DNA from: Burkholderia cepacia ATCC 25416
GTDB taxonomy: Bacteria; Pseudomonadota; Gammaproteobacteria; Burkholderiales; Burkholderiaceae
DNA: 64,000 bases
Direction: 5' to 3'
Assembly (NCBI RefSeq): GCF_001411495.1
Contig: NZ_CP012981.1
Location: 1-64,000 of the forward strand
In this document: in pieces, positions 48,725-55,411 of the stretch
Position numbering within the stretch: the stretch's first letter is position 1
Layout: every line of letters begins with the position of its first letter
Program-made: the position numbers and the translations under genes
Notes under the pieces: model-generated
The model's input: the letters and a program-made list of their open reading frames with translations, nothing else
What the model was told of the DNA's origin: nothing
Database searches by the model: none

Positions 48725-48752
48725 AAAAACACGCGGGTGTGAGCCCCCGCGT
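48725..48752 (-). terminator. hairpin terminator, probably for the primase operon
   Basis: ACGCGGG pairs with CCCGCGT; on the minus strand GTTTTTCC follows. It lies between the convergent integrase and primase genes. The wider gap 48597-49212 has no gene but holds the repeats at 48954-49055. Confidence 0.55.
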
Positions 48753-48953
48753 CTTTGCCCTAGACGCAGGGTCCCCCGCTTTCCGGCCACCCCGACACTT
48801 GCGGCCGGCGCAACAATGCCGGATCGGGGCGCATCGCGGACACCCCCCTCGAAAACACGTCGCCGACGCCTCTCGAATCCCGGAGAGCCGCGCCCCGCAT
48901 AGCTTCACGGTCGCTACGGTCGGTCGACGTCTGTCCGCTCAGTGCAAAACGAG

Positions 48954-49055
48954 TTGGAGATTTGGAGATAAACGCCTGAATCGGCCGCAAAGCCTTATGG
49001 GGTAAGGCTTCGTGTGTCTCCAAACGATTTGGAGAACGCTGGAGATACTGGAGAT
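48954..49055. repeat. cluster of TGGAGA repeats with a central hairpin (iteron-like)
   Basis: Copies of YTGGAGAW start at 48954, 48962, 49029, 49039 and 49048, with an inverted copy TCTCCAAA at 49017. Two of them extend to TGGAGATAAAC. Between them AAGCCTTA (48990-48997) and TAAGGCTT (49003-49010) form a perfect hairpin. The cluster lies just beyond the 3' end of the primase/helicase gene and is a candidate replication origin or protein-binding array of the element. Confidence 0.55.
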
Positions 49056-49131
49056 AAACCGGGCTGGATTGTTACGGCTGCGGCAAGATTCACGGCAGCC
49101 GCCGGCCCGGTTCCATCTGGAGCGGATCGCT

Positions 49132-49144
49132 CAAAGTAACTTTG
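49132..49144. promoter_or_regulatory. CAAAG-N3-CTTTG palindromic site (copy 1)
   Basis: CAAAGTAACTTTG, symmetric apart from the central base. It is the reverse complement of copy 3 at 54712. Lies between the TGGAGA cluster and the primase gene end. Confidence 0.5.
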
Positions 49145-49212
49145 ACGCACGGGCCCAAAATGCTGCGCAAAGGAATGCCCGCCACCGCCCTACCGGACGG
49201 CGGCGGCGTCTT

Positions 49213-52089
49213 TCACAGCTCAAGCGTGAAGATGGACGGCAGTACGCGATAGACCATGAACTTGCCGTGACCGGGAATGTACTCCTGCCGGTACGGATAG
49301 CCGTCGCTACGCGGCATCAGCACACCCCGCTTCATCAGTGCCTTGGCTACGATCTTGTGATCGAAGCCGGCGCACACGTCTTTGCGGAACACGGCTGCTT
49401 CGATCAGGTACTCCGTCTCGACGCTTTCGGCATCGTCGGCGCTCATCTTGCCGCCGAACTCGGCGTAATACTCCCGATCGGAGGCGATGGGCGTGCGGCG
49501 CTCGTCGCGCTTCACGTGCTGCTTGAAGCCCGCTCGATGCGGCACGTTCGGCCGATGGTCGTCCTGCGCCCGGTTCATCCACACGAAACGGTTGTCGCCG
49601 TGCGCGGCGAGGAAATGCTGTACCTGCCGGACAGCTTCGGCCTCGTCCGAGTTGCCCGTGCCGCCGCGCAGTTCGAGCCAGCCTTCGAAGCAACGACGTG
49701 CGGCCTCGACCGCTTCGCCCTGCGGCCAGCCGGTCAGCCCGTGCGCCGTCGCCAGCTCGCCGGCCACCGCGACGAGGCAGAACCGCTTAGCGACGCGCGC
49801 GACCTGCGAATGGGAGCCGTCCGGCACCCACTGCCCGACCAGCTCGTCGACGCGCATGCGCAGATGCTCGGCCAGCTCGCCGGCCTGCGACGACGCCCAC
49901 TCGATAAACGCGGGGCCGGCCGTGCCGTAGTGCATGCCTGCGTGCCGCTCTAGATGCTCGATCAGCGCGGCCGGCGTCGGGAAGCCGTGCAATCTCTCCA
50001 CGACACCCATTTCGCCAACCTCGGCCGGGATCGCGGGCAGGCGCACCTCGATACCGCCTTTCATGGGCTTATTGCCCTCGGCCATCAGCGCGGACACGCT
50101 CTTTTCGCCGTTTGACAGGAACAGCAGTCGCCACGTGAGCACGGGCTTGGCCGAGCCGCTACGCGACGCGCGCGCCTTGCCCGACTCGTTCGCGAGCATG
50201 TAGATCACGTCTCCAACCAAGCGCGGCTCGACCTGCCCGATTTCATCAAGGATCAGCAGCGCGTCGCTATGCTGCGTGGCGACGGCTTCGAGCGCATTGT
50301 CGGTTGCCTTCCAGCTCCGCACGTAGTCCGGCGAGCCGAACACGGATGCGGCGATGACGCCGCCCGTCGACTTGCCCTTGGACGTCGTGCCGAGCAGGTG
50401 GAAGCCGCCCGACTGAAGCCCGGAGAAGTGCAGCAACGGACCAGCGAAGGCGGTAGCGACGCAGAACAGCAGCCGGCTATTGCCCACGCAGTAGGCAGCA
50501 ACCTCGCGTTGCCAGTCGTCCAGCGTGCCGCGCTCCTTGAACTGGCTCTGAATCGGCGTGTCGGCCTGATAGATCAGCGCCTCTTTGCCGGTGCCGATGA
50601 CGCGATCGGGCAGCACGAACGCGCCGTGATGCCAGCCGACGCGCGGCACGCAGCGCACGCGCTCGTCCGGCTGCGCCATCTGCACATAGTTCGCGATCTG
50701 CGTGCGGGCGATCTGCGTCACGCCAAGCTTCACGCCCATATCGAGCAGCATGCGGCGCAGTTCCGTACCGTCGCCGGCAAACAACCCGGCCGGCACCGCC
50801 CACCGTTTCAGGATGCCGTCACGGTCCGTGAATTCGAGCAGGTAGCCCCACTCGCTGTTCATCTCGTTTCGCGTCTCCGCGATCACGTCGATCCGCGTGC
50901 TGACCCAATGCGGCGGGAGCGGATCGCCCTGATTGTTGAAGCCGTGAAACCACACGCCCTTGTCGTCGACGACGAACCGCGACTTGCCGTCCTGCGCGCG
51001 GGCCGTTTTCGGACGCTTGGCGGGCTTCGCGGCGGGCAGTGCTGCCTTGGCCTTGCCGGGATCTGCCGAGCCGGCCGGCGCGAGCGCAGCGCGCACGGCG
51101 GCGGCCACCGCATCCGGGCCGAGGTGCGCAGCCAGGTCGTTGAAGTCGGTGCCGGCCGCTGGACGATTCGAGCCGAAGTCGGGCACGGCGACGATGCCGG
51201 CGACGGCCTCCGCCGCCGCGCGGGCCCTCGTCACGCCCGGATTGCCCTTCGTCGTGTGGTCGTCATCGGCGCAAACGACGATCCGGGCGTCCGGATACTG
51301 GCCGCGCAGCGTCGTCGCGACAGCGTGCAGGTTGCCGGCGTCGAACGCGACGGCGGCCGGATAGCCGGTCGCGGCCGCGATCGTCGCGCACGTGGCGTAA
51401 CCCTCGCCAATCAGTACCGTCGACGGCGCGGAAGATAGCGGGCCGCTGATCAACGAGAAGCAGCCGGCCTTGCGGCCGTTCGGCAGATAGCGTTTCTGGC
51501 CGTCCGTGAGGATGAATTCCAGCGTCCACAGCTTGCCGTCCGCGTCACGTGCCGGGATGACCAGTGCGCCGTCGCACGCGGCCGTGCCGATACACAAGCC
51601 GCCGCGATAGACGCGCAGCGCGTCGACCGGAATGCGCTTGCGAACGAGATAGGGGTGATCGGCCGGCGCAGGCTCGGCCGCCGACCAGATCGATTCAGCG
51701 AGCGCAGACGCGGCTTGCTGTTTCTCGATCAGCTCGGCCAGCTCGGCCGCTTCGCGGGCCGCACGTTCGGCCTTCTGCCGCTCGCGCTCCGCTGGATCGA
51801 CCGGCTTGGCCCGATGCGCGCGCGGATCGAAGCCGCCAAGCTTGGCGAGGTGGAACAGCGTGTTGATGGTGATCTTGCCGCCCTTGAACGACTTCCACAC
51901 ATCGCGCGCGTCCTTGCCGTTGTAGTTCTGCGCGCCTTGGCTCCATTCGTTCCAGAGGGCGAAGCCCTCCTCGTCAAACTCGGCCTTGAGCGCCATCCCC
52001 ACCTGACGCCATGTGTCGCGGTCGTCAGGCGGGACATAGCCGAGCGCGACTCTCGCCCGCTCGAATTCGGACATGGGTGCGTTACTCAT
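49213..52089 (-). CDS. primase/helicase of the integrated element (PriCT-Toprim-DUF927)
   Basis: 958 residues. Residues about 8-75 match a PriCT-2-like segment (WRQVGMALKAEFDEEGFALW). A Toprim-like primase region spans about 215-310 (VLIGEGYATCATIAAATG, VVCADDD). A DUF927 helicase region spans about 380-660 with Walker A TTSKGKST near residue 566 and Walker B LLILDEIGQ near 609. This is the replication protein type of P4-like satellites and islands. The C-terminal 250 residues carry a winged-helix-like part. ATG 52089 or ATG 52074 could be the start; neither has a strong ribosome-binding site. Last gene of a minus-strand operon. Confidence 0.9.
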   Translation of the reverse strand: MSNAPMSEFERARVALGYVPPDDRDTWRQVGMALKAEFDEEGFALWNEWSQGAQNYNGKDARDVWKSFKGGKITINTLFHLAKLGGFDPRAHRAKPVDPAERERQKAERAAREAAELAELIEKQQAASALAESIWSAAEPAPADHPYLVRKRIPVDALRVYRGGLCIGTAACDGALVIPARDADGKLWTLEFILTDGQKRYLPNGRKAGCFSLISGPLSSAPSTVLIGEGYATCATIAAATGYPAAVAFDAGNLHAVATTLRGQYPDARIVVCADDDHTTKGNPGVTRARAAAEAVAGIVAVPDFGSNRPAAGTDFNDLAAHLGPDAVAAAVRAALAPAGSADPGKAKAALPAAKPAKRPKTARAQDGKSRFVVDDKGVWFHGFNNQGDPLPPHWVSTRIDVIAETRNEMNSEWGYLLEFTDRDGILKRWAVPAGLFAGDGTELRRMLLDMGVKLGVTQIARTQIANYVQMAQPDERVRCVPRVGWHHGAFVLPDRVIGTGKEALIYQADTPIQSQFKERGTLDDWQREVAAYCVGNSRLLFCVATAFAGPLLHFSGLQSGGFHLLGTTSKGKSTGGVIAASVFGSPDYVRSWKATDNALEAVATQHSDALLILDEIGQVEPRLVGDVIYMLANESGKARASRSGSAKPVLTWRLLFLSNGEKSVSALMAEGNKPMKGGIEVRLPAIPAEVGEMGVVERLHGFPTPAALIEHLERHAGMHYGTAGPAFIEWASSQAGELAEHLRMRVDELVGQWVPDGSHSQVARVAKRFCLVAVAGELATAHGLTGWPQGEAVEAARRCFEGWLELRGGTGNSDEAEAVRQVQHFLAAHGDNRFVWMNRAQDDHRPNVPHRAGFKQHVKRDERRTPIASDREYYAEFGGKMSADDAESVETEYLIEAAVFRKDVCAGFDHKIVAKALMKRGVLMPRSDGYPYRQEYIPGHGKFMVYRVLPSIFTLEL

Positions 52090-52201
52090 AGGTTCCCACT
52101 GGACGCGCGTCGGCCGGCTTCCGATTAGTAGTCCATATCGGGCAAGCAGCTACCCGACGCGCGAAGAATTGAATGATGCGGCGATGCCTAGCGGCGGGAC
52201 G

Positions 52202-52528
52202 TTAGCCGGCCGCGCGAGGCACCGACAGAACCGCCCCGCCGGCCGTGACGTCGTTGCTGTAGACGTAGCGGCCGAGCCGCGACTCGCCAAGGGCGTCGTT
52301 GGCTGCCTCCAGCGCTGCGCCGATCGACGGCAGGGACGCGCGGAACAGGCTTAGCACAAGCCAGTAGTCGTCATCGGACATGGCCTTGTCGGCCGCCCAA
52401 TGCAGGCTGTCCAGCAGCTCCATGGCGTCACTGATCCGTGTGCCGATGCGGTTGCGGTCAGGACGGTTCACCTCAGCCACGAAGTGCGGCGCGAGCGGTT
52501 GCACGGCGTTCTTGTTCGTCTTTGCCAT
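52202..52528 (-). CDS. small element protein, function unknown
   Basis: 108 residues, soluble, mostly helical: DAMELLDSLHWAADKAMSDDD and LFRASLPSIGAALEAANDAL. GAGGGAC sits before ATG 52528. It lies nine bases after the previous gene and 112 before the primase, hence same operon. I do not recognise a family beyond similarity to small proteins of such elements. Confidence 0.7.
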   Translation of the reverse strand: MAKTNKNAVQPLAPHFVAEVNRPDRNRIGTRISDAMELLDSLHWAADKAMSDDDYWLVLSLFRASLPSIGAALEAANDALGESRLGRYVYSNDVTAGGAVLSVPRAAG

Positions 52529-52537
52529 GACCGTCCC

Positions 52538-52885
52538 TCAGTGCGTCGTGCGCGGTTCGCGCGTGACGAGGCCGAGCGCCGCGAACAGGTGTTGCTGTAC
52601 TCGCCCCATCAGGCCGGCCGCGAACGCTTGGCGGCTGATCGTCACGCGGTGCGCGTCGACGTCGCCCGCGTCCTGCATGGCGGATTCCATGCCGCGCGCA
52701 AACGCAGCGGCTTGATGCGCCGCGTAGTCGTGCAGGCGCACGTCGCCTTTCAGGTCGAGCCATGCGTCGGCGCAGATCGCGCCCAGGTCGACGGCGAATT
52801 GCAGCTCGATCGGAGCGCCGGTATCGAGCGGCGGTGCGTTGTCGAATCCGTTGATAACCGCGGTTCGGATGCGCTGATCAGTCAT
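52538..52885 (-). CDS. small element protein, function unknown
   Basis: 115 residues starting MTDQRIRTAVINGFDN, with an acidic helical middle (FAVDLGAICADAWLDLKGDV). A strong GGAGGT ribosome-binding site lies seven bases before ATG 52885, which selects this start in a longer frame. It overlaps the stop of the upstream gene by eight bases. No family recognised. Confidence 0.72.
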   Translation of the reverse strand: MTDQRIRTAVINGFDNAPPLDTGAPIELQFAVDLGAICADAWLDLKGDVRLHDYAAHQAAAFARGMESAMQDAGDVDAHRVTISRQAFAAGLMGRVQQHLFAALGLVTREPRTTH

Positions 52886-53090
52886 GGCACACCTCCGGTT
52901 GCGCAGTGCGGCGCATTTCGGCCGAATACCGGCTTGCGACGCCTTGCCCCATGTCGACGAGCGCGCGCTCGTAGGTGCCCTCCGCAAGATGCGAACGGAC
53001 AGCATCGAACAGGGCTTCGAGCTGGGCGAACTGATGGGCCGCACACATGGCGATCATCGTGACTTCGTTCGGCAGGCGGTATTTAGACAT
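52878..53090 (-). CDS. small element protein, function unknown
   Basis: 70 residues beginning MSKYRLPNEVTMIAMCAAHQF, helical, one Cys. GGAGGTG lies before ATG 53090. It overlaps its neighbours on both sides by eight bases, so the cluster is translationally coupled. No family recognised. Confidence 0.68.
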   Translation of the reverse strand: MSKYRLPNEVTMIAMCAAHQFAQLEALFDAVRSHLAEGTYERALVDMGQGVASRYSAEMRRTAQPEVCHD

Positions 53091-53385
53091 GGCGCACCTC
53101 CAGAATCGACGCGAGGAGTTGCCCGACATCGATCGTGCAATCCAGCTCCGCTTCGCCGCGAATCGGCGTGAGGTTCCAGTCATAGACGGCCGCGTGCTTG
53201 AAGTCGCCAGACCGGCGACCGCAGACGCTGCGCCCCGAGACGGGGCCGCCCAAGATCCGCACGCGCCAATCGTGATCGGGCGTCGGACGAGCCGATGCCA
53301 CCTCAACCAGCATACCGATGCGAGCGCGAGCGTCGCACTTCGTGACGATCGCCAGATCGCCAATCTTGCAGCGCAGCTCAGCCAT
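53083..53385 (-). CDS. small beta-rich element protein, function unknown
   Basis: 100 residues: CKIGDLAIVTKCDARARIGMLVEV and WRVRILGGPVSG suggest a small barrel (SH3-like) fold, seen in many phage and satellite genomes. GGGGGTG lies before ATG 53385. It overlaps both neighbours. The function is not known. Confidence 0.7.
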   Translation of the reverse strand: MAELRCKIGDLAIVTKCDARARIGMLVEVASARPTPDHDWRVRILGGPVSGRSVCGRRSGDFKHAAVYDWNLTPIRGEAELDCTIDVGQLLASILEVRHV

Positions 53386-53554
53386 GGCGCACCCCCGCAC
53401 GTACGAGCGCCGCGATTGCGGCCAGTGCCGCACCGGTTGCGTCGAGCGCGTCTTGATACGTGCTGGCGGTTGCTGCGTCGCGCAGTGCTGCGCGGACGAT
53501 GGATTGAATGAGGTGGGATTGCTGCCCGGTATGGGCGTGCGTGGACTGGCGCAT
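53378..53554 (-). CDS. small element protein, first gene after the folded leader
   Basis: 58 residues (MRQSTHAHTGQQSHLIQSIV...), helical. A perfect AAGGAGGT ribosome-binding site lies eight bases before ATG 53554. Part of that site falls in the closing stem of the leader RNA at 53567-53649, so its translation, and by coupling that of the cluster, may depend on RNA folding. Confidence 0.7.
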   Translation of the reverse strand: MRQSTHAHTGQQSHLIQSIVRAALRDAATASTYQDALDATGAALAAIAALVRAGVRHG

Positions 53555-53566
53555 TGAATGCGACCT

Positions 53567-53649
53567 CCTTGGACGGGTTGACGAACCCGGCCCCATCGCC
53601 AAATGGGGTGGCCGGGCACAAGGCAGGGTTGGCGAACCGGCGTCCAAGG
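53567..53649 (-). ncRNA. structured leader RNA, C4-antisense-RNA-like
   Basis: On the minus strand CCTTGGACG (from 53649) and CGTCCAAGG (to 53567) form a nine-base closing stem. Inside it three hairpins follow: GGTT-CGCC-AACC, a long one joining CCCGGCC/CCCCAT with ATGGGG/CCGGG, and GGGTT-CGTC-AACCC. This closed stem with three arms fits the C4-type antisense RNAs of phage and satellite immunity regions. The 3' strand of the closing stem contains the AAGG of the downstream ribosome-binding site. Frames open across this stretch are probably spurious 'Ash-like' ORFs. Confidence 0.6.
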
Positions 53650-53715
53650 GAACCGGCGTGCGCGAACGCACCCCCACCAAGGCCCGACCATAGAAGGCGC
53701 AAGGTGTACGGACGT

Positions 53716-53738
53716 AAAAAAACCGCGCGAAGGCGGTT
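53716..53738 (-). terminator. terminator in the leader of the small-gene operon
   Basis: AACCGC pairs with GCGGTT across six bases; on the minus strand five further T follow. It lies between the promoter at 53799-53827 and the folded RNA at 53567-53649, so it may act as an attenuator. Confidence 0.6.
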
Positions 53739-53798
53739 GTCCGCCTTGGAGCATCTCCGGTCGCCAAACCGGGTCACTGTTGTCTCAGCGACGCGCAC

Positions 53799-53827
53799 AG
53801 AATACCGCGCGATGCTGGACGACGCAA
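53799..53827 (-). promoter_or_regulatory. possible promoter of the primase operon leader
   Basis: On the minus strand TTGCGT (53827-53822) and TATTCT (53804-53799) are separated by 17 bases. The match to sigma-70 consensus is moderate. A CAAAG-N3-CTTTG site lies 34 bases upstream. It fits the P4 pattern of a promoter followed by a terminated immunity leader. Confidence 0.4.
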
Positions 53828-53860
53828 ATCGCGACGCCCCTCGTCGTGTATTGCCTAGTG

Positions 53861-53873
53861 CAAAGCGACTTTG
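53861..53873. promoter_or_regulatory. CAAAG-N3-CTTTG palindromic site (copy 2)
   Basis: CAAAGCGACTTTG, sharing the ten outer bases with copies at 49132 and 54712. Placed between the gene at 53882 and the operon leader. Confidence 0.5.
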
Positions 53874-53881
53874 GGGAAGCA

Positions 53882-54406
53882 TCAGGCGGCCTCCCCCTTG
53901 AGCACGGCGGTCGCCAGCTTGAGCTGTTCGATATCCAGTCGCGAGCTGCCCTGCGCCAGTGATTGGCCGAGCGCGACGCCCCGCAGCAGGGCGCTAACTT
54001 GCAAGCGGCGCGTCCCGTCCGTGCACTGCGCATCGATGTCGTTGTAAAGCGCACGATAGGCTTTCCGCAGCTGTCGATACTGCCGACGACGATAGTTCGC
54101 GGAATCCTGTTCAGCAGCGGCGATCGCCCGGACGAACTTCTCGCAGGCGGTGCCAAGTTGCTTTGTCGTCAGGCGCGGGGCTTCGAGCGCGAGCGTCGAG
54201 GCGAGCGTGACGGCGATCGCTACGAGTTTCCCGGTGTCGTCGCCACGGTTCCAGAAGCAACCCTCGATGTCATCGAGGATTCCTGCGAGCTTGCGGAGTC
54301 GGGCGTCGCGGCAACGCACGAACGCGGCGTCGCGCGCCGTGACGGCCGCGCCCATCGCGCGACCATACGGGCCGCCTCGATCGATCATAAGGGAGGGCGC
54401 GCTCAT
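53882..54406 (-). CDS. element protein of unknown function
   Basis: 174 residues, largely helical and basic in the middle (SANYRRRQYRQLRKAYRALYNDID). ATG 54406 has GGGAG upstream and is fused to the AlpA-type gene stop (ATGA). No family recognised. Directly downstream of the regulator, so probably an early gene of the element. Confidence 0.72.
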   Translation of the reverse strand: MSAPSLMIDRGGPYGRAMGAAVTARDAAFVRCRDARLRKLAGILDDIEGCFWNRGDDTGKLVAIAVTLASTLALEAPRLTTKQLGTACEKFVRAIAAAEQDSANYRRRQYRQLRKAYRALYNDIDAQCTDGTRRLQVSALLRGVALGQSLAQGSSRLDIEQLKLATAVLKGEAA

Positions 54407-54594
54407 GCCTGCTCCCGTGTGGACTGACGGGATTCGAGCCATTGCTGGACGTCGGTCGCGCGCCAGCCGACGCTCCTGGCCCCTAACTGGACCGGTGCTG
54501 GAAACTTGCCTTCGCGAATCCAGCGATACAGCGTTGTTTTCTTGACGCCGACGCAATCCAGCACACCAATAAGTCGAAGAATCTTAAGAGCCAT
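54403..54594 (-). CDS. AlpA-family DNA-binding regulator
   Basis: 63 residues with a MerR/AlpA-type helix-turn-helix: VKKTTLYRWIREGKFPAPVQLG followed by VGWRATDVQQWLESR. Such proteins control excision or replication genes of P4-type islands. The start at 54594 begins the conserved part; the longer frame is not conserved. Copy 3 of the palindromic site lies about 120 bases upstream and an inverted repeat (CCGTAC...GTACGG) at 54654-54672. Confidence 0.85.
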   Translation of the reverse strand: MALKILRLIGVLDCVGVKKTTLYRWIREGKFPAPVQLGARSVGWRATDVQQWLESRQSTREQA

Positions 54595-54711
54595 TTTCCG
54601 TTCAGAAATGGCCTGTTCCGCAAGAAGGAGGAAAGCGGCAGCAATAAACCACGCCGTACTATCAAAGTACGGGCGCAATAAAGTTTGCGGAAGACGCACA
54701 AAGTAATCTTG

Positions 54712-54724
54712 CAAAGTTACTTTG
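54712..54724. promoter_or_regulatory. CAAAG-N3-CTTTG palindromic site (copy 3) upstream of the AlpA gene
   Basis: CAAAGTTACTTTG, exact reverse complement of copy 1. An imperfect copy, CAAAGTAATCTTG, abuts it at 54699-54711, giving a tandem pair typical of a repressor operator. Confidence 0.55.
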
Positions 54725-54828
54725 CACGGCGCGCCGTGCGCGGTATCATTCGTCCTAACAAGAGCTATGCGTTTCCTAGGCGCGGTGGCTCTTGTTGTTC
54801 CTCCAATTATGGAACAGGCAGCCAAGCC

Positions 54829-54870
54829 AAAAAATCGCCGGCGGGATGTGTTGGTAGCACATCCCCCGGC
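54829..54870 (-). terminator. strong minus-strand terminator with no adjacent gene
   Basis: GCCGGGGGATGTG pairs with CACATCCCGCCGGC (one bulge) and on the minus strand TTTTTT follows. Nothing coding on that strand lies between here and the HEPN gene end at 55412. It may end a long 3' region of that gene or a small RNA. Confidence 0.6.
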
Positions 54871-55142
54871 ACCCTCTCGTCAGCTCGACGAAATATGCTC
54901 AGCGACTGAGCATTCCCCGCCTTTTCCCTTGCATCGCCCACTGATTCCTAGAGCCGTGTTCGATTAGGTGCCAACAAGTACCGTCATTATATCGAAAGGT
55001 CTGCCCCCATAAAAGATTTGTCTCGGATTATCTAAGATCGCAATACATGGTGTCACTGTTCGGCCATTAAGAGTCGTTCGGTCACTTTAAAACCCGTAGT
55101 TCGAATGGCGGCCCTCCTCCCGAGAAACGGCGTAGCAACGAT

Positions 55143-55256
55143 GCGCAGCATCTGCCGGAGCGGCATCGCATGATGCAATGGTGGAGGGACTTCCTCGACC
55201 AGCAGAGTGGAGCGAACGTTAAACCGATAGACGCCGGCACACCTCGCGCTGCCTGA
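55143..55256 (+). pseudogene. relic C-terminus of a second P4-type integrase
   Basis: The plus-strand frame reads ...HLPERHRMMQWWRDFLDQQS... and stops at 55254-55256. It matches the tail of P4-type integrases, compare SMMQQWADYLDKIKAG in the intact integrase at 48.5 kb. Upstream the similarity ends at about 55143 with no catalytic domain, so only about 37 codons survive. It marks a former integration or recombination junction. The rest of 54871-55411 holds no gene I can support. Confidence 0.65.
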
Positions 55257-55411
55257 CTATTTGCAGGGTGCCAGGAACTGAGTCGTCGGCCACTTCGGTG
55301 CAGGCGACTTTTTTGGGAATGTACGTCGATTTCCGTGGATGTCGCTCACCGATCCACAAGAGACGGCGCATGAAATTTCGCCCTCCGCCCGAAGGAAAAA
55401 ATCACCCATCG

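Noticed and set aside
53555..53881. Extended N-termini of the small genes across the leader (Ash-like proteins)
   Set aside because: The sequence is better explained as a folded RNA; ribosome-binding sites mark the shorter starts.
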